Positions 53,024 to 61,854 of a stretch of DNA of 64,000 nucleotides are shown in pieces. The notes under the pieces were generated by a model. The model was not told the origin of the DNA and did no database searches. It was given only the letters and a program-made list of their open reading frames with translations. The DNA lies in contig NZ_CP050308.1 of assembly GCF_014189535.1 (NCBI RefSeq), positions 1,054,001 through 1,118,000 on the forward strand, read 5' to 3'. The position numbers and the translations under genes were made by a program. Positions within the stretch are counted from its first letter, which is position 1. Each line of letters opens with the position of its first letter. This DNA is from Rhizobium lusitanum (GTDB lineage: Bacteria; Pseudomonadota; Alphaproteobacteria; Rhizobiales; Rhizobiaceae).

Positions 53024-55015
53024 TTAGACGGCGATCTTGCCACCGCCGGTCTTGGTGATGGCCACCACGGCGGGACGCACCGGCATGTCCGGCTTGAAGT
53101 CCGGCCAGCGCGTCGACAGATCCTCGTAGTAGGATGGCCGGCCGTGACCGGACCAGTCATCGCCGCCATCGCCCGGATGCTGCACGGCAACGAAAGCCGT
53201 CTGGTCATCGGGCAGGAACAGCGGGCCGCAAAGTTCGGCACCGACGGGCACGCGGTAGAACAGCTTCGAGGTCGCCCGCGCATCGCCTTCCGTATCGACG
53301 GCCCAGAGACCATCGGTGCGGCCGGTCGCCTTGTTGCTGTTACCATCCGTCGCTACCCAGAGACGGCCGGCAGCGTCGATGGAACAGTTGTCCGGCATGC
53401 CGAACCAGCCGTTCTTCGTCGTCTCGGTCGAGAAGGAAGCACCGACAGCGGCAACGGAGGGGTCGCCGCATTTCAGCAGCACTTCCCACTTGCCCTTGGT
53501 TGCCGAGAACACGCCGTCTTCTTCGCTGATCTCGATGATGTGACCAAAGGCATTATCGGCACGCGGATTGGCGGCATCGACCTGATCGGCCTTGCGCTTG
53601 CTGTTGTTGGTCAGCATGACATAGACCTTGCCGTTGACGGCATTGGGTTCGATGTCTTCCGGCCGGTCCATCTTGGTCGCGCCGAGCAAGTCGGCGGCAC
53701 GGCGCGTTTCGATCAGCACGTCGGCCTGGCTGGCAAAGCCATGTTCCGCCGTCAGCGGCCCCTGTCCGAAGGTCAGCGGTAGCCACGCAAGCGTACTGTC
53801 CTCGGAGAACTTGGCGACATAGAGCGTGCCGTTGTCGAGCAAATCCAGATTGGTGGCGCGGTCGGCGGCATTATAGGTGCCGGCGGTCACGAACTTGTAG
53901 ACATAATCGAACCGTTCGTCGTCGCCGAGATAGAGGACCACACGGCCGTCCTTGGAGACGATATTGGCAGCACCCTCATGCTTGGTGCGGCCAAGTGCGG
54001 TGCGCTTCTTCGGCACCGATTGCGGATCGAGAACGTCGACTTCGACGACCCAGCCGTAACGGTTCGGCTCGTGCGCCTCTTTGGAGAGATCAAAACGTTC
54101 GTAGAAATTCGCCCATTCGTAGCTGCCTTCCGGCACGCCGTAGCGCTTGTAGTTGGCGGCTTCCTTATGGCCTTCCGGCAGCTTACCGGAAAAATAGCCG
54201 TGGAAGTTCTCCTCGGCCATGATGTAGGTGCCCCAGGGCGTAACGCCGCCGGCGCAATTGTTGAGCGTGCCGAAAACCTTGGCGCCGGTCGCGTCGGCCG
54301 AGGTCTTCAGCCGATCATTGCCGGCAGCCGGGCCGGTCAACTGCATCTCGGTCGTCGCGGTGATGCGGCGATTGTATTTGCCATCCGGCACGACCTGCCA
54401 TTTGCCGTCGACCTTGCGGATCTCGACGACGGTGCCGCCATGCGCGGCCATTTCGATGTCCACCTGCTCCTTGCTCAGCGGCGCCTGCTTGATCTTGCCG
54501 TCGGCGATTGTCACCAGACCCGGAAACATCAGATGCGGATTGGTATATTCGTGATTGACCACCAGCAGCCCGTGTTCGGAGGAACCCTCCAACGGGATAT
54601 AGCCGACATAATCGTTGTTATAGCCGAACTGGCGACGCTGTGCCTCGGCGGACTGGTTCTTCGGATCGAAAGCCGGCGAATCGGCAAAGAGCGCGTCGCC
54701 CCAGCGCAACAGCACATTGGCGTCATAGCCTTCGGCGACATGGTGATCGGCATCGACACCGGCTTCAATTTCCTTGAAGGCGAAGGCCGAGCCGCCGGCC
54801 GCACGGGCCTTCTCCGCGCTCACCAATGCGAGCGGCCCTACCGTCGCAGCGATGGCGGAAACAGCGAGCGACCCTTGCAGGAAGCCGCGCCGGGAAAAGC
54901 GACGTCCGATGATTTCCCCCATCGTCGGATTGTCGGTACAGTTATGGCCCTCCCCGTCAGCGTCTTCCAGCTGACTGGTCGGAAATATATCTTTTTGCGT
55001 GAGATTTTCAGTCAT
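53024..55015 (-). CDS. PhoX-family Tat-exported protein (DUF839)
   Basis: A 663-residue protein of the PhoX/DUF839 family, calcium- and iron-dependent alkaline phosphatases of the periplasm. The Tat signal is plain: RRFSRRGFLQGSLAVSA with the twin arginines, about residues 38-75. Family blocks include GYNNDYVGYIPLEG, LLVVNHEYTNP, WGTYIMAEENFHGYF and the EGAANIVSKDGRVVLYLGDDERFDYVYKFV region. The start at 55015 begins MTENLTQK; the upstream frame to 55243 is unsupported. Phosphatase activity is likely but not certain, since some members are uncharacterised. Confidence 0.88.
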   Translation of the reverse strand: MTENLTQKDIFPTSQLEDADGEGHNCTDNPTMGEIIGRRFSRRGFLQGSLAVSAIAATVGPLALVSAEKARAAGGSAFAFKEIEAGVDADHHVAEGYDANVLLRWGDALFADSPAFDPKNQSAEAQRRQFGYNNDYVGYIPLEGSSEHGLLVVNHEYTNPHLMFPGLVTIADGKIKQAPLSKEQVDIEMAAHGGTVVEIRKVDGKWQVVPDGKYNRRITATTEMQLTGPAAGNDRLKTSADATGAKVFGTLNNCAGGVTPWGTYIMAEENFHGYFSGKLPEGHKEAANYKRYGVPEGSYEWANFYERFDLSKEAHEPNRYGWVVEVDVLDPQSVPKKRTALGRTKHEGAANIVSKDGRVVLYLGDDERFDYVYKFVTAGTYNAADRATNLDLLDNGTLYVAKFSEDSTLAWLPLTFGQGPLTAEHGFASQADVLIETRRAADLLGATKMDRPEDIEPNAVNGKVYVMLTNNSKRKADQVDAANPRADNAFGHIIEISEEDGVFSATKGKWEVLLKCGDPSVAAVGASFSTETTKNGWFGMPDNCSIDAAGRLWVATDGNSNKATGRTDGLWAVDTEGDARATSKLFYRVPVGAELCGPLFLPDDQTAFVAVQHPGDGGDDWSGHGRPSYYEDLSTRWPDFKPDMPVRPAVVAITKTGGGKIAV

Positions 55016-55157
55016 TGCACTACCCCCAAAAGTTTCGCAATCGCTCTTCATCAGAACAGGCAAAACTCTAGGTTGGCCGTATGACAGGTAGATGAAAAAT
55101 ACCCGCGCAAGGGAGCGCGCGGGCAGTGGTTGGCCGGATCTGTGAAAATCGTTGCGG

Positions 55158-55727
55158 TTAGACCGCGATCGCCACCAGCGGCAAATCTTCGTCGTCAACG
55201 TCATCGGCAAGGACAGCCGATGCGGCGTCATCATGCCAGGCAATCATGCCCTTCAGCCGCTCATGCGTATCAACAGCAAGCGGCACGACGAGCACCCGGC
55301 CCGGATCGACCGGCCCCGGAAATGCCAGCGCATTATAGGCCACCTTCTCGAAGCCGAGCGGGCCGTAATACGGCGGATCGCCGACCAGGATGACTGCTTC
55401 CGACCCCTTGCGCTTGGCAGCCTCGATCGCGATCCGCACCAATTCCCGGCCGATGCCCCGGTTCTTGTGCGACGGGCGAACGGCGAGCGGTCCGAGCAGA
55501 TGTCCCTTGACCGAGCCGGCAAGAACCGGCGTCATCCGGACGGAGGCAATCGTCTCGCCGTCGTCGGCGCAGATGAAGGAGAGCGTGCGGTCATGCGGCC
55601 CTTGCTCGCGAATCCGCGCAGCGGCGCGGGTGAACCGGCCGGGACCGAATGCTTCTTCGTTGATGAGTTCGATGACAGCGTCGTGCGACGCATCCTCAGT
55701 GAGGTAGACCAGATCGTGCTTGTACAT
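55158..55727 (-). CDS. GNAT family N-acetyltransferase
   Basis: A 189-residue GNAT domain similar to the YhbS/COG3153 group. Motif A reads LAVRPSHKNRGIGRELVRIA, and the typical GDPPYYGPLGFEKV follows. The C-terminal 40 residues are acidic (ADDVDDEDLP). The ATG at 55727 starts MYKHDLVYL. Substrate unknown. The upstream intergenic region contains an intergenic palindromic repeat. Confidence 0.86.
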   Translation of the reverse strand: MYKHDLVYLTEDASHDAVIELINEEAFGPGRFTRAAARIREQGPHDRTLSFICADDGETIASVRMTPVLAGSVKGHLLGPLAVRPSHKNRGIGRELVRIAIEAAKRKGSEAVILVGDPPYYGPLGFEKVAYNALAFPGPVDPGRVLVVPLAVDTHERLKGMIAWHDDAASAVLADDVDDEDLPLVAIAV

Positions 55728-56091
55728 TAGACCAATGAAACCAGATAGACAGACGGGATGGTTCTCGAAAACGCTTCTCGAGCGTTCGGGATCATCAGCG
55801 TCGTCGCAGGCTTCTGGTTGCTGTCATGACAAGCGGTCCTCAAAGTGTGACAAGCCGGATAGCAGGAAATTTTCGGTTCGTCCAATGTTAAATGCGGGCG
55901 GTCTTTTGTTGACGGATGATCGTGTCGAGATGATGACATTTGCCCAGGACATGATCTTGTCCGAAAATCGCTTCGCGATTTTCGCGAGGATGTCGTAACG
56001 CACTGTTCATCGTTTACCGTCTCGCAATTCCACGAACATACCGTATTTTCCAGATCAAGTTTTTAGACAGGATCTCCGAAAGGATCGGGCA
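55728..56091. other. Intergenic region with a palindromic repeat
   Basis: About 360 bases between divergent genes. No convincing gene. It contains palindromic repeat copy 2 at 55946-55996. Confidence 0.4.
55946..55996. repeat. Intergenic palindromic repeat, copy 2
   Basis: AGGACATGATCTTGTCCGAA is followed by AATCGCTTCGCGATT, a self-complementary hairpin, then TTCGCGAGGATGTCGT. It shares the GACATGATCT start and internal hairpin plan with the copy at 3255-3302. Partial relatives are seen at 9601-9640 and 37885-37905 (TTCGGAATCATGCTCTAG-like pieces). Confidence 0.55.
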
Positions 56092-57081
56092 ATGGGCATG
56101 TTGGTTGACGGCGTCTGGCATGACGTCTGGTACGACACGAAGGAAACCAAAGGCCATTTCAAGCGCGCTGCCTCGCAGTTTCGCAATTGGATCACCGCCG
56201 ACGGCGCGCCGGGGCCGAGCGGTACGGGCGGCTTCAAGGCCGAGGCCGGGCGCTACCATCTCTACGTCTCGCTCGCCTGCCCCTGGGCACACCGCACGTT
56301 GATCTTCCGCAAGCTGAAGAAGCTCGAGAGCCTGATCTCCGTCTCCATCGTCGATCCACTGATGCTGGAAAATGGCTGGGAATTCAAAGGCAAGGACGGC
56401 GGCACGATCGATCATCTCTTTGGCGCAAAAGCGCTCTGGGAAGTCTACGTCGAGGCAGATCCGCATTATTCCGGCCGCGTCACCGTTCCCGTCCTCTGGG
56501 ACAAGCAGACCGGCACGATCGTCAACAATGAATCTGCCGAGATCATCCGCATGTTCAACAGCGCCTTCGACGGCCTGACCGGCGCGAAGGATGATTTCTA
56601 CCCGACGGACCTTAGAGCCGAGATCGATACCCTGAACGAGGTGGTCTACGACACAGTCAACAACGGCGTCTACAAATCCGGCTTCGCCGGCACGCAGGAA
56701 GCCTACCAGCAGAATGTGCTGCGCCTGTTCGAAACCCTCGACATGCTCGACAAGCGCCTGGGGGCAAATCGCTATCTCCTGGGCGACCAGCTGACCGAGG
56801 CCGACTGGCGGCTCTTTACCACGCTCGTGCGTTTCGACGCCGTCTATGTCGGCCATTTCAAATGCAACATCCGCCGCATCGAGGATTATCGCAACCTGTC
56901 CGGCTATCTGCGCGACCTCTATCAGGTCCCCGGTGTCGCCGAGACGACCAACCTTGCGCATATCAAGGATCACTACTACCGCAGCCACAAGACGATCAAC
57001 CCAACCGGCATCGTCCCCGTCGGTCCCGATCTGGATTTTAACCATCCGCATGGGCGGGAAGGATTGGTGAAGACGGCTTGA
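56092..57081 (+). CDS. Glutathionyl-hydroquinone reductase, YqjG/ECM4 type
   Basis: A 329-residue glutathione S-transferase of the Xi class. The catalytic Cys63 lies in SLACPWAHRTLIFRKL (CPW), as in S-glutathionyl-hydroquinone reductases, which remove glutathione from quinols. The C-terminal helical domain contains NGVYKSGFAGTQEAY and LGDQLTEADWRLFTTLVRFD. Length and domain plan are normal. The ATG at 56092 is preceded by GAAAGGATCGG. A nested inverted-repeat element follows 12 bases after the stop. Confidence 0.93.
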   Translation: MGMLVDGVWHDVWYDTKETKGHFKRAASQFRNWITADGAPGPSGTGGFKAEAGRYHLYVSLACPWAHRTLIFRKLKKLESLISVSIVDPLMLENGWEFKGKDGGTIDHLFGAKALWEVYVEADPHYSGRVTVPVLWDKQTGTIVNNESAEIIRMFNSAFDGLTGAKDDFYPTDLRAEIDTLNEVVYDTVNNGVYKSGFAGTQEAYQQNVLRLFETLDMLDKRLGANRYLLGDQLTEADWRLFTTLVRFDAVYVGHFKCNIRRIEDYRNLSGYLRDLYQVPGVAETTNLAHIKDHYYRSHKTINPTGIVPVGPDLDFNHPHGREGLVKTA

Positions 57082-57092
57082 GGCACGGTCAA

Positions 57093-57311
57093 TCTCTCCC
57101 CCTTGCGGGCGAGAAAGCAAAATCAGCATTTAGCGTCAGCTAAGTGCTAGATTTTGCAAAAGAGGGGGTAAGCAGGGACGCAAGATGCAGACCCCCGCTC
57201 TTGCAATTTCAATGGCTTAGAAATTGCGCCAAACCTCGAATCCTGAGCTGCTTTCAAAGCCGCAATTCCTAAACCAGTGAAATTGCTTTCTCGCCCGCCA
57301 AGGGCGAGATA
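57093..57311. repeat. Nested inverted-repeat element, MITE/RIME-like
   Basis: An element of about 219 bases with imperfect terminal inverted repeats. The left arm (57093-57120, core CTTGCGGGCGAGAAAGCAA) is matched by the right arm (57283-57311, core TTGCTTTCTCGCCCGCCAAG). Inside are further dyads: 57117-57134 with 57139-57157, and GCAATTTC (57203-57210) with GAAATTGC (57220-57227). It codes for nothing recognisable. It fits the idea of a non-autonomous mobile element or rhizobial intergenic mosaic element, but no target-site duplication was identified. Confidence 0.6.
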
Positions 57312-57377
57312 GGCTTCCCCCGCCGCTCGTTTGGCTTTCCACGTCGAACCGCGTCATGATGTTCGGAACGAAAGCCG

Positions 57378-57869
57378 TCACCAGTAATTCGACGGCGCCT
57401 CGCCACCTTCCAGCTCCTTCAGCCGCCGATACGTCGCCTTGGTCGTCCCCGGCGGCAGGGCGTCGAGCGAAAAGAATCCGCTTTCGACGATCTCGAGATC
57501 AGGCTTGCGCGGCGCGGTTTGTTCCACTTGCACGCGGAAAAAGACGACATGGTCGCGCTTGCTGGTGCGGTTGTTGAGATAGACTTGGAAGAGCTGCGGC
57601 CGACCGGATATCACCAGATTGCCCTCTTCCCGTAGTTCCTTTGCCAGCGCCTGCTCCACCGTCTCATGACGCTCGACGCCGCCGCCGGGCATGTGCCAGC
57701 CCGCGATGTAGGAATGCCGCACCAGGAAGATCCGCCCTTCCTGATCGAAGCACGCTGCCCGCACGCCCATGGTCATGCTGCGGGTGAGCGCGAAATAGCT
57801 GTGGAGCATCCAACCAAGCAGCCTTGCCCGCCAGCTGCGGGATTCGTCGGGAGCGACGCCCTCGCTCAT
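57378..57869 (-). CDS. NUDIX hydrolase
   Basis: A 163-residue NUDIX domain protein. The Nudix box reads GGGVERHETVEQALAKELRE then EGNL, with one residue off the consensus U at the end. An N-terminal WMLHSYFALTRSMTMGVRAA segment and the substrate region FLVRHSYIAGWHMPGG are typical of the MutT/ADP-ribose group. The substrate is unknown. Start ATG at 57869; the longer frame to 57926 is less likely. Divergent from the phosphoesterase by about 68 bases. Confidence 0.86.
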   Translation of the reverse strand: MSEGVAPDESRSWRARLLGWMLHSYFALTRSMTMGVRAACFDQEGRIFLVRHSYIAGWHMPGGGVERHETVEQALAKELREEGNLVISGRPQLFQVYLNNRTSKRDHVVFFRVQVEQTAPRKPDLEIVESGFFSLDALPPGTTKATYRRLKELEGGEAPSNYW

Positions 57870-57937
57870 GCCTCGGCTCCGCCGATGTGATCGACCAGCG
57901 GCAAATGGATGTATTTGTTTTGACAATGGACTGGGCT

Positions 57938-58854
57938 ATGTCTCAACCCATGTTCAAACTCGCGCATATTTCCGACGTTCATCTGGGTCCCTTGCCCCGG
58001 CTTTCGATCAGAGAACTCGCCTCCAAACGCATTACCGGATTTGTGAACTGGCACCGAAACCGGCGCAAGCATCTTTTCGGCGGCACTCTCGATCTTCTTC
58101 TGGACGATATCAGGGCGAAGCAGGCCGACCATCTCGCGGTGACCGGCGATCTCGTCAATCTCGGCAGCGGCATTGAGATCCGCACCGCCGCCGAATGGCT
58201 GAAGACCGTTGGCGACCCCGCCTTCACCTCCGTCGTTCCCGGCAACCACGATGCCTATGTGCCCGGTGCCTATGAGAAGGCTATGCGCGCCTGGTATCCC
58301 TATGTTCAGGGCGATCATGCACCGCCGGAGTGGCCGAACAACCAGCACATCTTCCCCTATCTGCGCATCCGCGACCGTGTCGCCCTGATCGGCTGCTCGA
58401 CGGCGGTGGCAACGCCCCCCTTTGCCGCCAGCGGCTTTTTTCCGCCCGGCAGGCGCGCGAGACGGTGAACATGCTGCGTGCCGCCGGCGAGGCCGGTCTG
58501 TTTCGCGTCGTGATGATCCACCATCCGCCGATCCGTGGCGCGACCAGCTTCTACAAGCGCATGATCGGCATCCGCCGCTTTGCCGCCGTGATCTCCACCG
58601 GTGGCGCCGAGCTGGTCCTGCACGGCCATACCCATCTGAACACGCTGCATTGGCTGAATGGCCCGACCGGCCCGGTGCCGGTTATCGGCATCGCCTCGGC
58701 CTCGCAAGGCCCCAGCGGGCTGAAGCCGGCGGCCGCCTATAATCTCTTTACCATCGCCGGCCATCCGGGCGCTTGGGAGCTCAAGGCCGAGCGCTTCAGC
58801 CTCAATGCCCACGGCGATGGCGTGGATGCCCAGGGTGTCGACATCCTGGCGTGA
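57938..58854 (+). pseudogene. Metallophosphoesterase, frameshifted
   Basis: A calcineurin-like phosphoesterase split by one missing base. The first frame carries AHISDVHLG, LAVTGDLVN and VPGNHDA (metal ligands of blocks I-III), then fails after AASGFFPPGRRARR at 58468. The next frame continues from about 58436 with SARQARETVNML, VMIHHPP and LVLHGHTHLN (blocks IV-V), then ends at 58854. Adding one T to the T6 run at 58436-58441 joins them as GFFSARQARETV and gives one protein of about 305 residues. The start is uncertain among ATGs at 57905, 57938 and 57950; I chose 57938. Sequencing error is possible. Confidence 0.82.
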
Positions 58855-58949
58855 TAAAGGTGGCACTTTGTGAAAGCGGCCCTATCGTTTCGGTAGCGTT
58901 TTCGAATATCCGGAGCTACAATCAGCCCATGTGATTTCGGGAGGATGAT

Positions 58950-59516
58950 ATGGGCTTTGGCGTCGCGATGAAGAATTCCGCCATGATGGCGCTTGCCGCC
59001 GGATTTCTGATCGGCGCCAGCCTGCAGGCCTTCGCCGCGGGCTCAGAGAGCGACGAGACCGCGCCGCCGCCGAAGACCAAAACGACCACCCAATGCACCG
59101 ATGGCAAGGTCTGGGACAAGGACAAGAAGGAATGCGTGAAACCGCAGAAAAGCGGCTTCAACGACGACCGGCTTTTCCAGGCAGCGCGCGAGTTCGCCTA
59201 TGCCGGCCAGTATGACAACGCCATCACCGTCCTGAAGCTCGCCAGAAACCAGGATGATCCCCGCATTCTCAACTATCTCGGCTATTCCAACCGCAAGGCC
59301 GGCCGCATGGAGCTCGGCATGAGCTACTACCGAAAAGCCTTGCAGCGGGACGAGAACTATATCCTCGCGCGCTCCTACATGGGTCAGGCCTTGCTCGAAC
59401 AGGGCGACGTCCAGGCGGCCCGTGTGCAGCTCGTCGAAATTCGCGATCGCGGCGGCGAAAATAGCTGGGCCTATCGCTCGCTACAGCAATCGCTGAAAGG
59501 TCAGATCACCTATTGA
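58950..59516 (+). CDS. Secreted TPR-repeat protein
   Basis: A 188-residue protein with a signal peptide (about 1-30) ending near FAA. A short CX-rich segment TTTQCTDGKVWDKDKKECVK follows, with two Cys. Then three or more tetratricopeptide-like helical pairs run from about 70 to 180 (AAREFAYAGQYDNAITVLKL, YLGYSNRKAGRMELGMSYYR, YMGQALLEQGDVQAARVQL). Probably a periplasmic protein-protein adaptor. The ATG has GGGAGGA at 58939-58945. It lies upstream of the ECF sigma factor gene. Confidence 0.82.
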   Translation: MGFGVAMKNSAMMALAAGFLIGASLQAFAAGSESDETAPPPKTKTTTQCTDGKVWDKDKKECVKPQKSGFNDDRLFQAAREFAYAGQYDNAITVLKLARNQDDPRILNYLGYSNRKAGRMELGMSYYRKALQRDENYILARSYMGQALLEQGDVQAARVQLVEIRDRGGENSWAYRSLQQSLKGQITY

Positions 59517-59727
59517 GACGGTACGGGGCACTGCCTTCCTCAAGATCGTGTGAGACCGCCAAGAGGAAGCGCCCAACCGCCTTTGAAGACTTGCGAAGCA
59601 ACAGGAAAATGGTTCATACCAACACAGAACGATCCTTCGGCTCACGTAGCTTCTCCGCAGAGAGAGGCCGTCTTTCGCCGCGAGGTATCCGCAACCCGAC
59701 AACCCTCAACACTTCCTTGGAAAGACA
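59517..59727. other. Intergenic region upstream of the sigma factor
   Basis: 211 bases with no convincing gene. It should carry the promoter of the sigma/anti-sigma operon. No clear ECF-type GGAAC/GTT pair was found. Confidence 0.3.
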
Positions 59728-60243
59728 ATGCCGACGCCGGTAGCAGCCATCGATATCAGACGCGATCTGGTCAGCCTTCTCCCGAAGCTCCGGCGCTTTG
59801 CTATAACGCTGACCGGTGACCTGGCCGAGGCGGACGAACTGATACAGAGCGTCTGTCAGCGCGGTATCGCCAAATTCCACCTCTGGAACAATGACGGCCG
59901 GCTGGACAGCTGGCTCTATACCATGGCCCGCCACCAATGGGTGGACGAGGCACGGCGCCACCGGCTGCGGTCGGTCACCAAAGGCAGCGCGCTGGAAAAG
60001 GGCGAGCCGGCGACGCCGGGCATACATATTAATCCGGTCGAAGCGAGCGAAGCGCACCGGATGGTCACATCTTTGCCCGAAGGACTTGCCAGTGTCTTCC
60101 TGCTCGTCGATATCGAGGGGCATAGCTACAAGCAGACGGCCGATATTCTCGGCATCCCTCTGTCGACGGTGGCGTCGCGGCTTTCCAGCGCCCGCCTTCA
60201 CCTTGCCGCCCAGGGACACAGCCGATCGCCGCGAAGGTTTTAG
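59728..60243 (+). CDS. ECF-type RNA polymerase sigma factor
   Basis: A 171-residue group 4 sigma factor with region 2 (about 12-80, containing ITLTGDLAEADELIQSVCQR then LDSWLYTMARHQWVDEARR, the -10 recognition and melting part) and region 4 (about 112-165, SVFLLVDIEGHSYKQTADIL then STVASRLSSARLHLA, the -35-binding helix-turn-helix). It lacks regions 1 and 3, as expected. It is followed two bases later by its likely anti-sigma factor. Signal and regulon are unknown. Confidence 0.9.
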   Translation: MPTPVAAIDIRRDLVSLLPKLRRFAITLTGDLAEADELIQSVCQRGIAKFHLWNNDGRLDSWLYTMARHQWVDEARRHRLRSVTKGSALEKGEPATPGIHINPVEASEAHRMVTSLPEGLASVFLLVDIEGHSYKQTADILGIPLSTVASRLSSARLHLAAQGHSRSPRRF

Positions 60244-60245
60244 CA

Positions 60246-61082
60246 TTGCAGGACATGAAGAAAATGCCGCTCGAAGCCCGCCTGTCCGCCTTTATGGACG
60301 GCGAGACGAGCCGTGAGGAGAAGGACGAGCTGGAGCGGCTCATCGCATCGGATCCGGAAGCGCGCCGGATTTTCGACGAGCTGAGGCATGGCTCCGACGT
60401 CGGCCGCAAGGCATTCGAGGAAGTGCTGAAGGAGCCCGTGCCGCTGGCGCTGGTGCGCTCCATCAAGAGCGCGCAGCCCCCGAAGGCGCGCGAGCCCGCT
60501 CCCAAGTTTTCCCGGCCATCCCTGAAATTTGCCCCGACCGGCCGTCAAACGCTCGCCGCCGCCCTCATCCTGTTCGTCATCGGCGGTGGCATCGGCTATC
60601 TCTTGGGCATCCTGCCGACAGGCGCGCCAGCCCCTACCCCGCCCGCGACCGCGCAGAACCGCACCTGGCTGGACGACATCGCCGCCTACCACCGCATCTA
60701 TTCGCGTCAGCCGCGCCATATGGTCGAAGTACAGGCAACCGAGGCCGACGAGATCACCAGATGGCTGACGGGCACCGTCGGCGTGAAATTCAATCTGCCG
60801 GATCTTGCCGCCGACGGGCTCGTCTTCCAGGGCGCGCGCATGTTCATCGCCGACGGCAAGCCGGCCGGCCAGTTGATCTACAAGAATCTCGACGGCGACG
60901 TCATTGCCATCTGTTTCACGAAAGACGAAGGCGTCGCGGATAACGGCAATCTCGATGAGACGATCAAGGACGATGTGAGTATCGTATCCTGGCATCGCAA
61001 CAGCACCGCCTACGCCGTCGTCGGCCCCTCCTCCGACGCGATGCTCGATGAGATCGCCAACCGGGTCTCGACGGAAATTTAA
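60246..61082 (+). CDS. Membrane anti-sigma factor
   Basis: A 278-residue protein. The N-terminus (RLSAFMDGETSREEKDELER) is an anti-sigma-like helical bundle, but lacks the HxxxCxxC zinc motif. One transmembrane helix lies near residues 98-118 (LAAALILFVIGGGIGYLLGI), then a periplasmic domain of about 150 residues. It lies two bases after the sigma gene stop. The start is a TTG at 60246 with GAAGG upstream; an ATG at 60255 is an alternative. It likely holds the sigma factor at the membrane until a signal releases it. Confidence 0.82.
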   Translation: MQDMKKMPLEARLSAFMDGETSREEKDELERLIASDPEARRIFDELRHGSDVGRKAFEEVLKEPVPLALVRSIKSAQPPKAREPAPKFSRPSLKFAPTGRQTLAAALILFVIGGGIGYLLGILPTGAPAPTPPATAQNRTWLDDIAAYHRIYSRQPRHMVEVQATEADEITRWLTGTVGVKFNLPDLAADGLVFQGARMFIADGKPAGQLIYKNLDGDVIAICFTKDEGVADNGNLDETIKDDVSIVSWHRNSTAYAVVGPSSDAMLDEIANRVSTEI

Positions 61083-61193
61083 GCCGATCGCCGACCGAGG
61101 TCCTGCTTGCGGCTTTGGCCCAGCGGGAGGATACTACTCCTCCATCAATCGCACCTGGAGGTATCGTGCGATGGGTAACCCTGGAGATCAATG

Positions 61194-61391
61194 ATGTCCG
61201 ACATCCTGCTGACTATCCCGGAGATTGACGAGCGCATTGCGGCAATCAGGGGAAACTTGCGCGATTTGATCGAGCAAGCCGCCGCCTATTCCGGCGCGGC
61301 GGACGAAGAACGGGCGTCGGATCGCATCGCCGATCAGGAAGAAGAACTCGAACGCCTGATCAAGCGTCGAGACGAGCTTTCCAAGACTTAA
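61194..61391 (+). CDS. Small coiled-coil hypothetical protein
   Basis: A 65-residue acidic protein that is almost wholly alpha-helical with heptad-like spacing (EIDERIAAIRGNLRDLIEQA, then DRIADQEEELERLIKRRDEL). No named family. Two adjacent Met codons exist (61191 and 61194); the second lies seven bases after GGAG (61183-61186), a better spacing. Cotranscription with the anti-sigma gene is possible, at 111 bases distance. A terminator follows at 61408-61436. Confidence 0.72.
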   Translation: MSDILLTIPEIDERIAAIRGNLRDLIEQAAAYSGAADEERASDRIADQEEELERLIKRRDELSKT

Positions 61392-61407
61392 ATCCTGAGC
61401 GCGAAAA

Positions 61408-61436
61408 GACGGGAGGAGCGGATTGCCCTTCCCGTC
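61408..61436. terminator. Bidirectional terminator
   Basis: GACGGGA (61408-61414) pairs with TCCCGTC (61430-61436), extended by GG/CC on the inner side, with A4 before and T4 after. It separates the small coiled-coil gene from the convergent oxidase-helix protein gene. Confidence 0.75.
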
Positions 61437-61449
61437 TCCTTTTATAGGA

Positions 61450-61854
61450 TCAGTGAGACGGCGCCGGCAAAACCGTCGTCGCGATTTCATCGCCTGAAAA
61501 GATGATGAAGGCGAACAGCAGCACACCGACGAATGTGACAATCGCCGCCGCCGCCACGACCGGCTCCAACGCCATATTGCCGAGCAGCATGAAATAGAGC
61601 GACGGCACCATCACCGCGACGCCCGCCGTGTAGATGTAATATTGGATCATCGCCAGCCGCCTTTCCGCCTTTCGCGGGTTCAGCGCATGATAACCGCCGA
61701 ATATCGCCATGGTCACCCAGCCGAGAAGGTTCGCATGCGCATGGGCGCCAATGACGCTGTGATCCTCGGTGATCGCCATTTTGAGACCCATCCCGATTCC
61801 GACGATCAGGAATATAATCGCCGTCCTGAAGTATAGATTGGCAATGCGCGGCAT
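61450..61854 (-). CDS. Small membrane protein, haem-copper oxidase subunit I-like
   Basis: A 134-residue protein with four hydrophobic helices (about 8-26, 38-58, 72-92, 100-122). The segment VIGAHAHANLLGWVTMAIFG and the following GGYH resemble the helix with paired His in haem-copper oxidase subunit I. The remaining oxidase helices and the copper-site His are absent, so it is not a whole oxidase. It may bind haem. The ATG at 61854 has GGGGGAAATC upstream; an in-frame extension to 61893 is less likely. Confidence 0.75.
   Translation of the reverse strand: MPRIANLYFRTAIIFLIVGIGMGLKMAITEDHSVIGAHAHANLLGWVTMAIFGGYHALNPRKAERRLAMIQYYIYTAGVAVMVPSLYFMLLGNMALEPVVAAAAIVTFVGVLLFAFIIFSGDEIATTVLPAPSH

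Noticed and set aside
59513..59743. A 76-residue frame before the sigma factor
   Set aside because: Basic, low-complexity composition and no ribosome site; looks like a non-coding leader.
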